NCBI GenBank assembly: GCA_012965075.1
Contig: DTSY01000005.1
Coordinates: forward strand, 1-16,006
From: Gammaproteobacteria bacterium
Lineage (GTDB): Bacteria > Pseudomonadota > Gammaproteobacteria > Magnimaribacterales > Magnimaribacteraceae
Length of the DNA: 16,006 nucleotides
Direction of reading: 5' to 3'
Part shown: positions 6,282 through 13,961 of the stretch, piece after piece
Position numbering within the stretch: the first letter of the stretch is position 1
How the letters are laid out: the number at the start of each line of letters is the position of its first letter
The notes under the pieces: generated by a model
Seen by the model: the letters and a program-made list of their open reading frames with translations, nothing else
What the model was told of the DNA's origin: nothing
Databases searched by the model: none
Position numbers and translations under genes: made by a program

Positions 6282-9137
6282 TTAATATAACTCTTCCATA
6301 GAAGGGCAGCTACAGACTAAGTTTCTATCTCCATAAGCATTGTCGACCCTACTAACTGGACACCAGTACTTATCAGCTCTTAAACTTTCTACAGGGTAAG
6401 CTGCTTCTGATCGAGAGTAAGAGTGCTCCCAATTATCATCTGTAACTTGTTCAGCAGAATGAGGAGCATTTTTTAACATGTTATCTTCTTTGTCTAAATC
6501 TCCAGTCTCTATTCTCTTGATCTCTTTCCTGATGCCTATCATGGCCTCACAAAATCTATCTAATTCAGCTTTAGATTCACTCTCGGTAGGTTCTATCATT
6601 AAAGTACCTACTACAGGCCAAGACATAGTTGGGGCATGGAATCCATAATCTATAAGTCTTTTTGCAATATCTTCAACATCTATGTCTACACTTTCTTTTA
6701 AATTTCTCAGATCAATAATGCATTCATGGGCCACTAGACTATTTTCGCCCTTATAAAGTACTTCATAATGCCCCTTCAAACGATGAGCTATATAGTTGGC
6801 ATTCAAGATGGCTGATTCAGTAGCTTTCTTTAATCCTGACGCTCCCATCATCTTTATGTACATCCAGCTAATAGGAAGAATACTTGCACTGCCCCATTCA
6901 GTAGCACTTACGGGACCGACAGAAGATTCTTCCACGTGATTTCCAGGAAGAAAATCTTTTAAGTGATCTGCTACTCCAATGGGTCCAACTCCAGGGCCAC
7001 CGCCACCGTGTGGAATACAGAAAGTTTTATGCAAGTTTAAATGAGATACGTCGCCCCCAAATTCTCCCGGGTAACACAATCCCACCATGGCATTTAGGTT
7101 TGCTCCATCGATATAAACTTGACCACCATGTTTGTGAACAATATTACAAACTTCTCTTACATTTGTTTCAAATACTCCATGCGTTGAAGGGTAGGTGATC
7201 ATAATTGATGAAAGATTATCTGAATACTCATTAGCCTTTCTTTTCAGGTCATTCAAATCTATATTTCCTTCTTTATCACAATCAATGGCAACAACTTTCA
7301 GGCCAACCATTTGTGCAGATGCCGGATTAGTTCCATGTGAAGACATGGGTATTAAACATATATTTCTAGCTTTATCCCCTTTACTCTCGTGGTAAGCAGC
7401 TATTGCTAAAAGCCCTGCATATTCACCTTGAGACCCTGCATTTGGTTGTAGAGAGATTTCTGAATAACCTGTAATTGTTGCCAGTTGCTGTTCCAGCTCT
7501 TTGATTAATTTCTTGTAACCCAATACTTGGCTCTCAGGTGCAAAGGGGTGAATGGACGAAAATTCTGGCCAACTGACGGGTAGCATTTCAGATGTAGCAT
7601 TTAATTTCATAGTACAAGACCCGAGGGGAATCATAGCTCTATCTAGAGCAATATCTTTTTCGTAAAGTCTTTTTATGTATCTCAGCATTTCTGTTTCAGA
7701 GTGGTACTTATTAAAAACAGGATGTTGTAGATAATTACTTGTTCTGGAAAGATCTTCTGGAATAGAAGTCATCACTGCATTATTTTTTTCAGGAGACTTA
7801 ATAGAAAATATTGAAAGAATATTCTTAAAAACTTCATCATCGACACTTTCGTCTAAGGAAATACCTATAAGGTCCTCGTTAATTTTTCTTAGATTAATTC
7901 CTTTATCTGATGCAGCCTCTACTAAAGAGGCTGTTTCACTTCCTGAATCAATCACTAGGGTGTCGAAGAAATGCTCGGATTTTAAGCTATAGTTCTTTGC
8001 TTTAAGCAACTGAGCTAATTTGGTAGTCTTATCATTAACTTTTCTGGCAATGGCTTTTAAACCCTCTGGCCCATGATATACCGCATAGAATCCTGCCATA
8101 ATTGCCAAAAGAGCTTGTGCTGTACATATGTTGCTTGTGGCTTTTTCTCTCCTTATATGCTGCTCTCTGGTTTGAAGAGCTAGTCTGTAGGCCACTTTCC
8201 CCTTTTGATCTATGGAAGCGCCAACCAATCTACCAGGTAGAAATCTCTTAAATTCTTCCTTTACAGACATGAAGGCAGCATGGGGACCGCCGTAACCCAT
8301 TGGGACTCCAAATCTTTGTGATGTACCTATGGCTATATCTGCTTCTAGTTCACCAGGGGTCTTTAGTAAACACAAAGCCAGAAGGTCTGTAGCTAAAATA
8401 ACTACGGCGTTTTTTTCTTTTGAGTAATTTATTTCTTCGGAAAAAGAATTAATGTTTCCTTCAGAATTTGGGTACTGAAATATAGCTCCAAAATAATCTT
8501 CCTTCTTACAAGCAGTTGAAGGCCCTACGATTATGTTTATATCTAACGGTTTAGCTCTAGTTTGAATAACTTTAATAGTTTGAGGAAAACACAGATCGTC
8601 CACAAAAAAATTATTTGATTTTGATTTAGAAACTCTTTTAGCCAAAGTCATAGCTTCTGCTGCTGCAGTCGCTTCGTCCAGTAAAGAAGCATTAGATATA
8701 TCTAAACCCGTGAGGTCACTGACCATAGTCTGAAAATTTATAAGGGCTTCCAGTCTCCCTTGAGAAATTTCCGGTTGATAGGGAGTATAGGAAGTGTACC
8801 AACCGGGGTTTTCAAATACATTTCTTAAAATTACTGTCGGGGTAAGAGTGTTGTAATAACCTTGACCTATGAAGGAATGATGTAAGGTGTTTTTTGAAGC
8901 TATAAGCTTGAGCTCTTGCAGGGCTTTCTCTTCAGAAATACCTTCTTCTATTTTCAATGGTGAGTTGTTAAGAATATCTTTGGGTACAACGTCTTTAATA
9001 AAAGCCTCGAAGGTCGAATAACCAAGGTCATTTAGTATCTCGTCTCTTTCATTGTCACGTAGGCCTATATGTCTTGAAGAAAATGACCTTAAGACAGAAG
9101 AACGAGCTTGAGATGAGGTTTTTTTAGATGTAGGCAT
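6282..9137 (-). CDS. gcvP: Glycine dehydrogenase (decarboxylating), P-protein
   Basis: The P-protein is the PLP enzyme of the glycine cleavage system. It decarboxylates glycine and passes the aminomethyl group to the lipoyl arm of GcvH. At 951 residues it is the single-chain form, with both halves of the two-subunit type fused. The N-terminal domain shows RHIGLRDNE (22-30), GQGYYNTLTPTVILRN (91-106) and TSYTPYQPEISQGRLE (115-130). The PLP lysine is K704 in HLNLHKTFCIPHGGGG, and other conserved patches are MIPLGSCTMKLNA (502-514) and SSHGTNPASAQM (599-610). No break or frameshift is visible. The ATG lies four bases after the gcvH stop, so the three gcv genes form one transcription unit. Confidence 0.98.
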   Translation of the reverse strand: MPTSKKTSSQARSSVLRSFSSRHIGLRDNERDEILNDLGYSTFEAFIKDVVPKDILNNSPLKIEEGISEEKALQELKLIASKNTLHHSFIGQGYYNTLTPTVILRNVFENPGWYTSYTPYQPEISQGRLEALINFQTMVSDLTGLDISNASLLDEATAAAEAMTLAKRVSKSKSNNFFVDDLCFPQTIKVIQTRAKPLDINIIVGPSTACKKEDYFGAIFQYPNSEGNINSFSEEINYSKEKNAVVILATDLLALCLLKTPGELEADIAIGTSQRFGVPMGYGGPHAAFMSVKEEFKRFLPGRLVGASIDQKGKVAYRLALQTREQHIRREKATSNICTAQALLAIMAGFYAVYHGPEGLKAIARKVNDKTTKLAQLLKAKNYSLKSEHFFDTLVIDSGSETASLVEAASDKGINLRKINEDLIGISLDESVDDEVFKNILSIFSIKSPEKNNAVMTSIPEDLSRTSNYLQHPVFNKYHSETEMLRYIKRLYEKDIALDRAMIPLGSCTMKLNATSEMLPVSWPEFSSIHPFAPESQVLGYKKLIKELEQQLATITGYSEISLQPNAGSQGEYAGLLAIAAYHESKGDKARNICLIPMSSHGTNPASAQMVGLKVVAIDCDKEGNIDLNDLKRKANEYSDNLSSIMITYPSTHGVFETNVREVCNIVHKHGGQVYIDGANLNAMVGLCYPGEFGGDVSHLNLHKTFCIPHGGGGPGVGPIGVADHLKDFLPGNHVEESSVGPVSATEWGSASILPISWMYIKMMGASGLKKATESAILNANYIAHRLKGHYEVLYKGENSLVAHECIIDLRNLKESVDIDVEDIAKRLIDYGFHAPTMSWPVVGTLMIEPTESESKAELDRFCEAMIGIRKEIKRIETGDLDKEDNMLKNAPHSAEQVTDDNWEHSYSRSEAAYPVESLRADKYWCPVSRVDNAYGDRNLVCSCPSMEELY

Positions 9138-9141
9138 TCAA

Positions 9142-9528
9142 TCAGTCTTGGCAATGCTCACTGTATTGCTCAGGTGAAAGCAAATTTTCTAACTCGGAGA
9201 TATCTGTTACTTCTATTTTAAAAAACCAACCTTCTTCAAAAGCAGACAAATTTACAGTTTCAGGGGAATCTTCTAAGGAAGAATTCACATCTATTACTTT
9301 ACCGCTCACAGGGGAGTAGACCTCTGAAGCTGCTTTAACAGATTCAACAACAGCAGCCTCATCCCCTTGGTTAACTTCTGAATCTATCTCGGGTAGCTCA
9401 ACAAAAACAATATCTCCTAGTTGATCTTGTGCATAATCGCTAATTCCTACTGTAACTTTTCCATCCTCTTCTAACTTCGCCCATTCATGGCTAGATAAAA
9501 ATTTATAATTTTCGGGTATATCTTTCAT
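9142..9528 (-). CDS. gcvH: Glycine cleavage system H-protein
   Basis: GcvH is the mobile lipoyl carrier that shuttles the aminomethyl group from GcvP to GcvT and is then reoxidised by lipoamide dehydrogenase, which is encoded elsewhere. The protein has 128 residues, the usual size. The lipoylated lysine is K65 in VVESVKAASEVYSPVSG, the same position as in E. coli. The N-terminal SHEWAKLE and the segment GISDYAQDQLGDIVFVELP are typical. The ATG overlaps the gcvT stop by four bases (ATGA), a sign of translational coupling, and gcvP follows after four bases. No lipoate ligase or lipoyl synthase gene is in the window. Confidence 0.98.
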   Translation of the reverse strand: MKDIPENYKFLSSHEWAKLEEDGKVTVGISDYAQDQLGDIVFVELPEIDSEVNQGDEAAVVESVKAASEVYSPVSGKVIDVNSSLEDSPETVNLSAFEEGWFFKIEVTDISELENLLSPEQYSEHCQD

Positions 9529-10625
9529 GAAGTTTTGTTCTTAAAAACTATTTTTCCTTCTTTTACAAACTTAGGTTCACCTATGGAGGCCCTTACAGTC
9601 TTGCCTCTTACTTCTGCTAGGCAATTTTTTAAGTTTGAAGGCGGTATTCTAGCTAAAGCTATAGATTTTTTCAGCGTTGGAGAATAAGTTCCGCTAGTGA
9701 CCACGCCTTTTATCATTTTTTGTTCGTCCATAAAAATCTCATGATCGGACCTAACTATGCATCTATCTTCAAATAGAAGACCTTTTAGGACATGATATTC
9801 TCCCGTTTCCTTTTTAAGCTTAAAAGAGTCTTTTCCTATAAAGTCTCTTTCTTTATCCTTCAAAGAAACTGTCCAAGCCATATTGCATTCTAATGGAGAA
9901 ATCTTCTCATCCATTTCAAATCCATAAAGATTCATGCCAGCTTCCAACCTAAGGGTATCTCTTGCGCCAAGGCCAATGGGTTTGGCTCCACATACTAAGG
10001 CTTTCTCCCACAAAGTTTTTGCTTTCTCATGATCTATCATTACTTCGACGCCTTTTTCTCCAGTGTACCCAGTAGTTGTGACTAAAGTTCCTTCTTCCAT
10101 TAACCCCTGGAAGGGCGTTCTCTTGATTAATTCGTTAGAAGCATCAGGAGAAAAACATTTAGATAGAGTATCCAAGGCTAGAGGGCCTTGAATGGCTATC
10201 ATGGATAAATCGGTGCGTTCTGAAAGAGAAATATCCATATTGCCTAACTGAGACTCCATCCAACTAATATCTAGTTCTCTGGTCGCGCAGTTGACCACTA
10301 ACCTATAACCTGATTCAAGCTTGTAAGCTATCAAATCGTCAAGAATACCCCCTGTTTCGTTTAATAAAGCTGAATACATGCCATCAAAGTCTCGCTCTAG
10401 AGCATTAACATCGTTGGCCAAAAGCTTTCTCAGGAATTCTTTTGCATCCTTACCTTTAATATCCAGAATAGTCATGTGAGAGACATCGAAAATACCACAA
10501 GAGTTTCTAACAAATTCATGTTCTTTGAGTTGAGAACCATAATGTATGGGCATATCCCAGCCATGGAAGTCGACCATCTTTGCAGAAGACCTCAGGTGTA
10601 GTTCGTGTAATGCAGTTTTTTTCAA
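9525..10625 (-). CDS. gcvT: Aminomethyltransferase, glycine cleavage T-protein
   Basis: GcvT releases ammonia from the aminomethyl-lipoyl arm of GcvH and transfers the carbon to tetrahydrofolate, giving 5,10-methylene-tetrahydrofolate. The protein has 366 residues, normal for the family. Key segments are KMVDFHGWDMPIHYGSQ (residues 16-32), CGIFDVSHM (43-51), the catalytic aspartate region GGILDDLIAYKL (92-103, D96/D97), TTTGYTGEKGVEV (183-195) and ARDTLRLEAGMNLYG (221-235). The start is TTG at 10625. The only other in-frame codon region upstream ends at a stop at 10635-10637, and the N-terminus MKKTALHELH aligns with the family. It is first in the gcvT-gcvH-gcvP-rppH unit and overlaps gcvH by four bases. 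Confidence 0.97.
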   Translation of the reverse strand: MKKTALHELHLRSSAKMVDFHGWDMPIHYGSQLKEHEFVRNSCGIFDVSHMTILDIKGKDAKEFLRKLLANDVNALERDFDGMYSALLNETGGILDDLIAYKLESGYRLVVNCATRELDISWMESQLGNMDISLSERTDLSMIAIQGPLALDTLSKCFSPDASNELIKRTPFQGLMEEGTLVTTTGYTGEKGVEVMIDHEKAKTLWEKALVCGAKPIGLGARDTLRLEAGMNLYGFEMDEKISPLECNMAWTVSLKDKERDFIGKDSFKLKKETGEYHVLKGLLFEDRCIVRSDHEIFMDEQKMIKGVVTSGTYSPTLKKSIALARIPPSNLKNCLAEVRGKTVRASIGEPKFVKEGKIVFKNKTS

Positions 10626-10678
10626 GGCTAATATTTAGACTTCCGTATTTTACTTCTTATTCTGTTTTTTGTTATCTG

Positions 10679-10701
10679 TTATCCACTCTTATTGTGGATA
10701 A
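10679..10701. promoter_or_regulatory. Inverted pair of DnaA-box sequences
   Basis: On the minus strand bases 10701-10693 read TTATCCACA, the perfect consensus DnaA box. On the plus strand bases 10679-10687 read TTATCCACT, eight of nine matches. With the flanking G/C the arms GTTATCCAC and GTGGATAAC (10678-10686 and 10694-10702) form a 9-bp inverted repeat around a 7-base spacer. It lies in a divergent promoter region, so a transcription terminator is unlikely. DnaA binding is inferred from the sequence only. A hairpin or another regulator's operator remains possible. Confidence 0.55.
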
Positions 10702-10749
10702 CTCTGTGTAGTTTTTTACAAGACCCTTAAACAACGTCTTTTTTAGGAA

Positions 10750-10768
10750 CTGGTTAAAAATTAACCAG
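10750..10768. promoter_or_regulatory. 19-bp palindrome, candidate operator
   Basis: CTGGTTAA-AAA-TTAACCAG is a perfect inverted repeat with 8-base arms and a 3-base centre. It lies 78 bases upstream of the preferred aminotransferase start and overlaps the position of a -35 element for a possible -10 at 10784-10789. Symmetry, length and placement fit an operator for a dimeric repressor such as a GntR or TetR type. No regulator gene is in the window and I cannot name the protein. Confidence 0.45.
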
Positions 10769-10845
10769 ATACTCACAAAGCTGTATAGAAATGTTTCGTA
10801 ATGATATTATTTATTGAAGGTAAAAATACTTACCAAATCCAAAAG

Positions 10846-12072
10846 ATGAATCAAAATTTAAGTGTTCAAGAGGCTGAAGAGCATTATCAAGAACTAAAAT
10901 CAAAAGGTTTTCACCTAGATTTAACTAGAGGTAAGCCCTCAAGTGAACAATTGGATCTTTCTGCTGAACTAGAGAATGATTTGGCAGGCGAGTTTGATCA
11001 GGATGGAATTGATGTAAGGAACTACGGAGGATTACTAGGACTTGAAGGGATGAGGCAATTAGGGTCAGAGATTTTAGGGTGTAAAAAGGAAATGGTCATA
11101 GCTGGAGGCAATAGTAGTCTTACTTTAATGGCCCAATATGTTTCAAGTTTATTTTTTCAAGGAAATGGCGAGGGACCCTGGTCGATGCATGAAAGAAATT
11201 CTTTTCTTTGCCCCGTTCCAGGATTTGACAGACATTTCACTCTGTGTGATGAGTTTTCAGTCAACATGATTCCAGTTCCGCTTACAGGGAAAGGGCCAGA
11301 TATAGAAAAAACAAAATCCATCGTTCAAAGTGATTCTTCTGTCAAAGGTATATGGTGTGTCCCTAAACATTCAAATCCTACAGGCGAAACTTATAACGAA
11401 GAGTCTGTAAACGGGTTGTTAGAAATAGCAAGCTCAAGAGAAGGGTTCAAAATCTTTTGGGACAATGCTTATGCGGTTCATGATTTTGCCAAATCTGAGC
11501 CACTTCCAAATATTTTCTCTTTAGCCGAAGAAAAAAATCTACAGGACTCAATAATAGCTTTTGCGTCCACATCAAAAATAACTTTTGCAGGATCAGGTGT
11601 AGGCTTTATTGCCATGAGTAAGAATAATTTAGAAAAGTTTATTAAACATTACTCTTCCATGGTCATAGGCCCAGATAAAGTAAATCAAGCTAGACATATC
11701 AAGTTCTTTAAAGATTTTAAAGGTCTTAAAAATCACATGAATAAGCATGCTGAGATAGTAGGCCCTAAATTTGAATTAGTTCAAGAATGGCTTTCAAAAC
11801 AAAATTATGGCTCCTGGACCAAGCCTACTGGGGGGTATTTTGTCACTTTTAAAGCTGAACCAGGGCTTGCAAGAGAAATAGTAAATTTAGCTAATAAAGC
11901 TGGATTAAAACTAACTCCGGCAGGGGCAACATTTCCTTACGGTGTAGACCCTAATGATGAAATTATTAGACTAGCCCCCACTGCTTGCACTAATCAAGAG
12001 CTGGAGGAAGCAATGAAGATATTTAATGCTTGTGTGGCTTTGGCTACCCTAAAGAAAAGGGTTAATTCTTAG
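10846..12072 (+). CDS. PLP-dependent aminotransferase, aspartate aminotransferase subgroup Ic / MocR-like fold
   Basis: This cytoplasmic fold-type I aminotransferase has 408 residues from the chosen start. The N-terminal DLTRGKPSSEQLDLS is the mark of the PF12897-type group, whose characterised members are aspartate aminotransferases. The PLP-binding residues are SNPTG (176-180), the aspartate and tyrosine of WDNAYAVHD (D206), and the Schiff-base lysine K244 in ASTSKITFAGSG. I chose ATG 10846 because MNQNLSVQEAEEHYQEL begins a family-like helix. An in-frame ATG at 10801 would add 15 residues, and neither start has a clear ribosome-binding site. The gene diverges from gcvT, so glyoxylate/glycine or aspartate chemistry linked to gcv is possible but unproven. 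Its 3' end overlaps hspQ by 11 bases, tail to tail. Confidence 0.88.
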   Translation: MNQNLSVQEAEEHYQELKSKGFHLDLTRGKPSSEQLDLSAELENDLAGEFDQDGIDVRNYGGLLGLEGMRQLGSEILGCKKEMVIAGGNSSLTLMAQYVSSLFFQGNGEGPWSMHERNSFLCPVPGFDRHFTLCDEFSVNMIPVPLTGKGPDIEKTKSIVQSDSSVKGIWCVPKHSNPTGETYNEESVNGLLEIASSREGFKIFWDNAYAVHDFAKSEPLPNIFSLAEEKNLQDSIIAFASTSKITFAGSGVGFIAMSKNNLEKFIKHYSSMVIGPDKVNQARHIKFFKDFKGLKNHMNKHAEIVGPKFELVQEWLSKQNYGSWTKPTGGYFVTFKAEPGLAREIVNLANKAGLKLTPAGATFPYGVDPNDEIIRLAPTACTNQELEEAMKIFNACVALATLKKRVNS

Positions 12073-12394
12073 TTGCTTCCAGAATATTATATGATTTTCC
12101 ATTAAACTCACCGAAAAAAACTGGTACATCGGGGTGTTCAATAGGATCTTGGCTATCGTCTATTTGTAAATTTTGTTGAGACACATAAGCAGAATAGAAA
12201 ACCTGATCATTCTCTGCAAAAACATGATAAAAAGGCTGTTCTTTCTTAGGTCTAATTTCAGCAGGAATTGATTCATACCACTCTTCAGTATTATTGAATT
12301 CTGGATCAACATCGTAGATCACGCCCCTGAAATCTAAGTATTTGTGCTTAACGACTTCTCCTATGGAGTATTGAGTTTCAACTATTTCTTTCAT
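12062..12394 (-). CDS. hspQ: Heat shock protein HspQ (YccV-like)
   Basis: This small cytoplasmic protein has 110 residues (E. coli HspQ is 105) and a YccV/hemimethylated-DNA-binding-type domain. Conserved features are the N-terminal YSIGEVVKHKYLDFRGVIYDVDPEF and the later PFYHVFAENDQ, followed by AYVSQQNL. In enterobacteria HspQ modulates Lon protease specificity and affects DnaA stability; this comes from the family and is not visible here. The ATG at 12394 overlaps the stop of the upstream flavoprotein gene by four bases (ATGA), so translation is probably coupled. The 3' end overlaps the convergent aminotransferase gene by 11 bases, leaving no room for a separate terminator. Confidence 0.88.
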   Translation of the reverse strand: MKEIVETQYSIGEVVKHKYLDFRGVIYDVDPEFNNTEEWYESIPAEIRPKKEQPFYHVFAENDQVFYSAYVSQQNLQIDDSQDPIEHPDVPVFFGEFNGKSYNILEATKN

Positions 12395-13602
12395 TTGAGT
12401 AGGCCCTTAAGGTCAACTGATTGGTCGCAAAGCACATCTGAACTTATTTTTAACTTATTTGCAACCAGCTTTTTAGAAATTAAAAAATCTTTCGGATTAT
12501 TGACAGAATCAACCGCGATAAGTTCTCCTTTTTTGAGATAAAAGAGCATAAATGTTCCTACTTCCATAGACCCTCTAGTGACTATTTCATCATGAGCTCC
12601 CGACAGCCCAACTATTTGAAGTTTGTCATTGTATTGATCAGACCAGAACCAGGGTACTTGATCATATTTTTCAGGCTTACCCACCAATGACAATGCAACT
12701 GTCTTGGCTTGCTCTATAGCATTGTGTACAGATTCCAGTCTGATATTTTTTTTCATATAAAAATTAGGGTGATTAGTGCAATCCCCACAAGCAAATATAG
12801 AGTGGTCTTCAGTTCTGCCGTATTCGTCAACGAGGATTCCATTGTTGCATTTGAGTCCTGCAGACTCGGCAATCTCTTGATTAGGTAATATACCTACTCC
12901 CACAACCACTCCGTCTGCTTCTACAGTCTTATTGTTGGTGCAAATGACCTTTTCGACACCACTTTCTCCCTCAAACCTTTCCAAAGCTGATTCCAAAAAT
13001 ATTTCAACCCCATTCGTACGGTGCAAATTATCAAAATATTCTGAAATAACTGGATCTACTGTCCTATTCATTACCCGATCTGCCATTTCCACTACCGTTA
13101 CTTTCAATCCTTTTTGTACAGCGGTAGCAGCAACTTCTAGGCCTATATATCCCGCACCAATAATCACTAACTTTTTTCCGCTCTTAAAGTACTCCTTAAG
13201 ATCATTGGAGTCGTCAATTGTCCTTAAGTAATTAATATTTTTTAAATGTGAACCTTCAACATCTAATTCTCTAACTCTGCTACCAGTTGCAATGACCAGG
13301 TTTATATACTTAATAGTGTCCCCGTTAGATAAATTAATGCTTTTACTTTCCCTGTCTAATGAAAGTGCTTTCGAGTGTTTTATAACCACATTATTTTGGT
13401 CAAAGAAGTCTTGAGTTTTCATGTAAACCCTTTCTAGGCTGACTTCACCTGCTAAATATTCTTTGGATAGAGGTGGGCGCCGGTAAGGTAAATAGTGCTC
13501 TTCCGCAATTATTGTAATAGGATCCTTAAAATCATTTCTTCTCAGAGTTAATACACATTGAGCAGCTGATTGGCCCCCACCCACAATAACTAGATCTTTC
13601 AT
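12391..13602 (-). CDS. FAD-dependent NAD(P)H:ferredoxin reductase-like protein
   Basis: This two-dinucleotide-binding flavoprotein of 403 residues belongs to the group of putidaredoxin, rubredoxin and dioxygenase ferredoxin reductases. The FAD-binding GGGQSA is at residues 8-13, followed by the family motif YRRPPLSK (40-47) and ATGSR (105-109). The NAD(P)H-binding GAGYIGLE is at 149-156, and ACGD (271-274) closes the FAD site. The C-terminal reductase domain shows VPWFWSDQY (316-324). Such enzymes pass electrons from NAD(P)H to a small iron-sulfur protein for a P450 or dioxygenase, but no ferredoxin or oxygenase partner is nearby, so the acceptor is unknown. The gene is translationally coupled to hspQ downstream and diverges from the ABM gene across 74 bases. 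Confidence 0.9.
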   Translation of the reverse strand: MKDLVIVGGGQSAAQCVLTLRRNDFKDPITIIAEEHYLPYRRPPLSKEYLAGEVSLERVYMKTQDFFDQNNVVIKHSKALSLDRESKSINLSNGDTIKYINLVIATGSRVRELDVEGSHLKNINYLRTIDDSNDLKEYFKSGKKLVIIGAGYIGLEVAATAVQKGLKVTVVEMADRVMNRTVDPVISEYFDNLHRTNGVEIFLESALERFEGESGVEKVICTNNKTVEADGVVVGVGILPNQEIAESAGLKCNNGILVDEYGRTEDHSIFACGDCTNHPNFYMKKNIRLESVHNAIEQAKTVALSLVGKPEKYDQVPWFWSDQYNDKLQIVGLSGAHDEIVTRGSMEVGTFMLFYLKKGELIAVDSVNNPKDFLISKKLVANKLKISSDVLCDQSVDLKGLLK

Positions 13603-13676
13603 TATCAGAAAAGTACTCGATTATTCCTTTAAATAGAAATAAAGTTTACATTTAATTTCTAATAAGTGAGGACTAA
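13603..13676. promoter_or_regulatory. Short divergent promoter region, flavoprotein / ABM gene
   Basis: These 74 AT-rich bases must contain both promoters. The rightward ribosome-binding site GAGGA is clear at 13668-13672, four bases before the ATG at 13677. AT-rich hexamers resembling -10 boxes are present in both directions, but none stands out enough to place precisely. Confidence 0.4.
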
Positions 13677-13961
13677 ATGATAGGAATAATTGCAACCATG
13701 AAAATTAAGGAAGGAACCAATGAAGAATTTGAAGAAGTTGCTTCAAGATTACAAAGCGCGGTTACTGAGAATGAACCCGGTGTTGTTTACTATGATTGGT
13801 ATAAGGGTCAGGATGACACTACTTATATTGTTTTAGAGCGCTACGAATCTCAAGATGCTTTAGATGCCCATGGACAAACAGAACACATGAAAACAATAGG
13901 CGGTGAAATGGGCCAATATATGGCAGGTCGTCCGGAAGTTAGTATTCTTAAAAGTATCTAA
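13677..13961 (+). CDS. ABM-domain protein, putative quinol/antibiotic-biosynthesis-type monooxygenase
   Basis: This small cytoplasmic protein of 94 residues has the dimeric ferredoxin-like fold of the antibiotic biosynthesis monooxygenase (ABM, YgiN-like) family. The pattern is typical: a first strand IGIIATMKIKEG, a helix beginning NEEFEEVASRLQ, the signature NEPGVVYYDWYKGQDD, strand YIVLERYES, then the helix QDALDAHGQTEHMK. The histidines in DAHGQTEH are common in the family. Reactions vary widely, from quinol oxidation to haem cleavage, so the exact function is open. It is transcribed away from the flavoprotein gene, and a shared redox role is possible but only inferred from position. The TAA stop at 13961 directly abuts the zapE stop with no spacer. 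Confidence 0.85.
   Translation: MIGIIATMKIKEGTNEEFEEVASRLQSAVTENEPGVVYYDWYKGQDDTTYIVLERYESQDALDAHGQTEHMKTIGGEMGQYMAGRPEVSILKSI

Larger units (their letters stand above)
10626..10845. promoter_or_regulatory. Divergent regulatory region between gcvT and the aminotransferase gene
   Basis: This region must drive gcvTHP-rppH leftward and the aminotransferase rightward. It contains an inverted pair of DnaA-box-like 9-mers (10679-10701) and a separate 19-bp palindrome (10750-10768), each listed on its own. A possible rightward -10 element TATAGA lies at 10784-10789 just after the palindrome. It would start transcription near 10796, which suits the later ATG at 10846 better than the one at 10801. 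I could not pick a convincing leftward promoter. I see no glycine riboswitch-like conserved core upstream of gcvT, although many bacteria regulate gcv that way. Confidence 0.5.

Noticed and set aside
7010..7395. Two plus-strand frames inside gcvP
   Set aside because: Both lie opposite the catalytic region of gcvP, lack ribosome-binding sites and have no recognisable domains.
10678..10702. Intrinsic terminator formed by GTTATCCAC/GTGGATAAC
   Set aside because: It lies between divergent genes where no transcript needs to end, and the T run is separated from the stem by about ten bases. The DnaA-box match explains the sequence better.
10626..10800. Glycine riboswitch upstream of gcvT
   Set aside because: The region lacks the conserved aptamer core that I would expect, and its clear structures are short symmetric repeats. 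A covariance search of the region would settle it.
10626..10800. Replication origin (oriC)
   Set aside because: There are only two DnaA boxes, no box cluster or clear unwinding element, and no dnaA, mnmG or similar neighbour in the window.
12932..13231. 99-codon plus-strand frame inside the flavoprotein gene
   Set aside because: It is antisense to the conserved NAD(P)H-binding domain and has no family resemblance.
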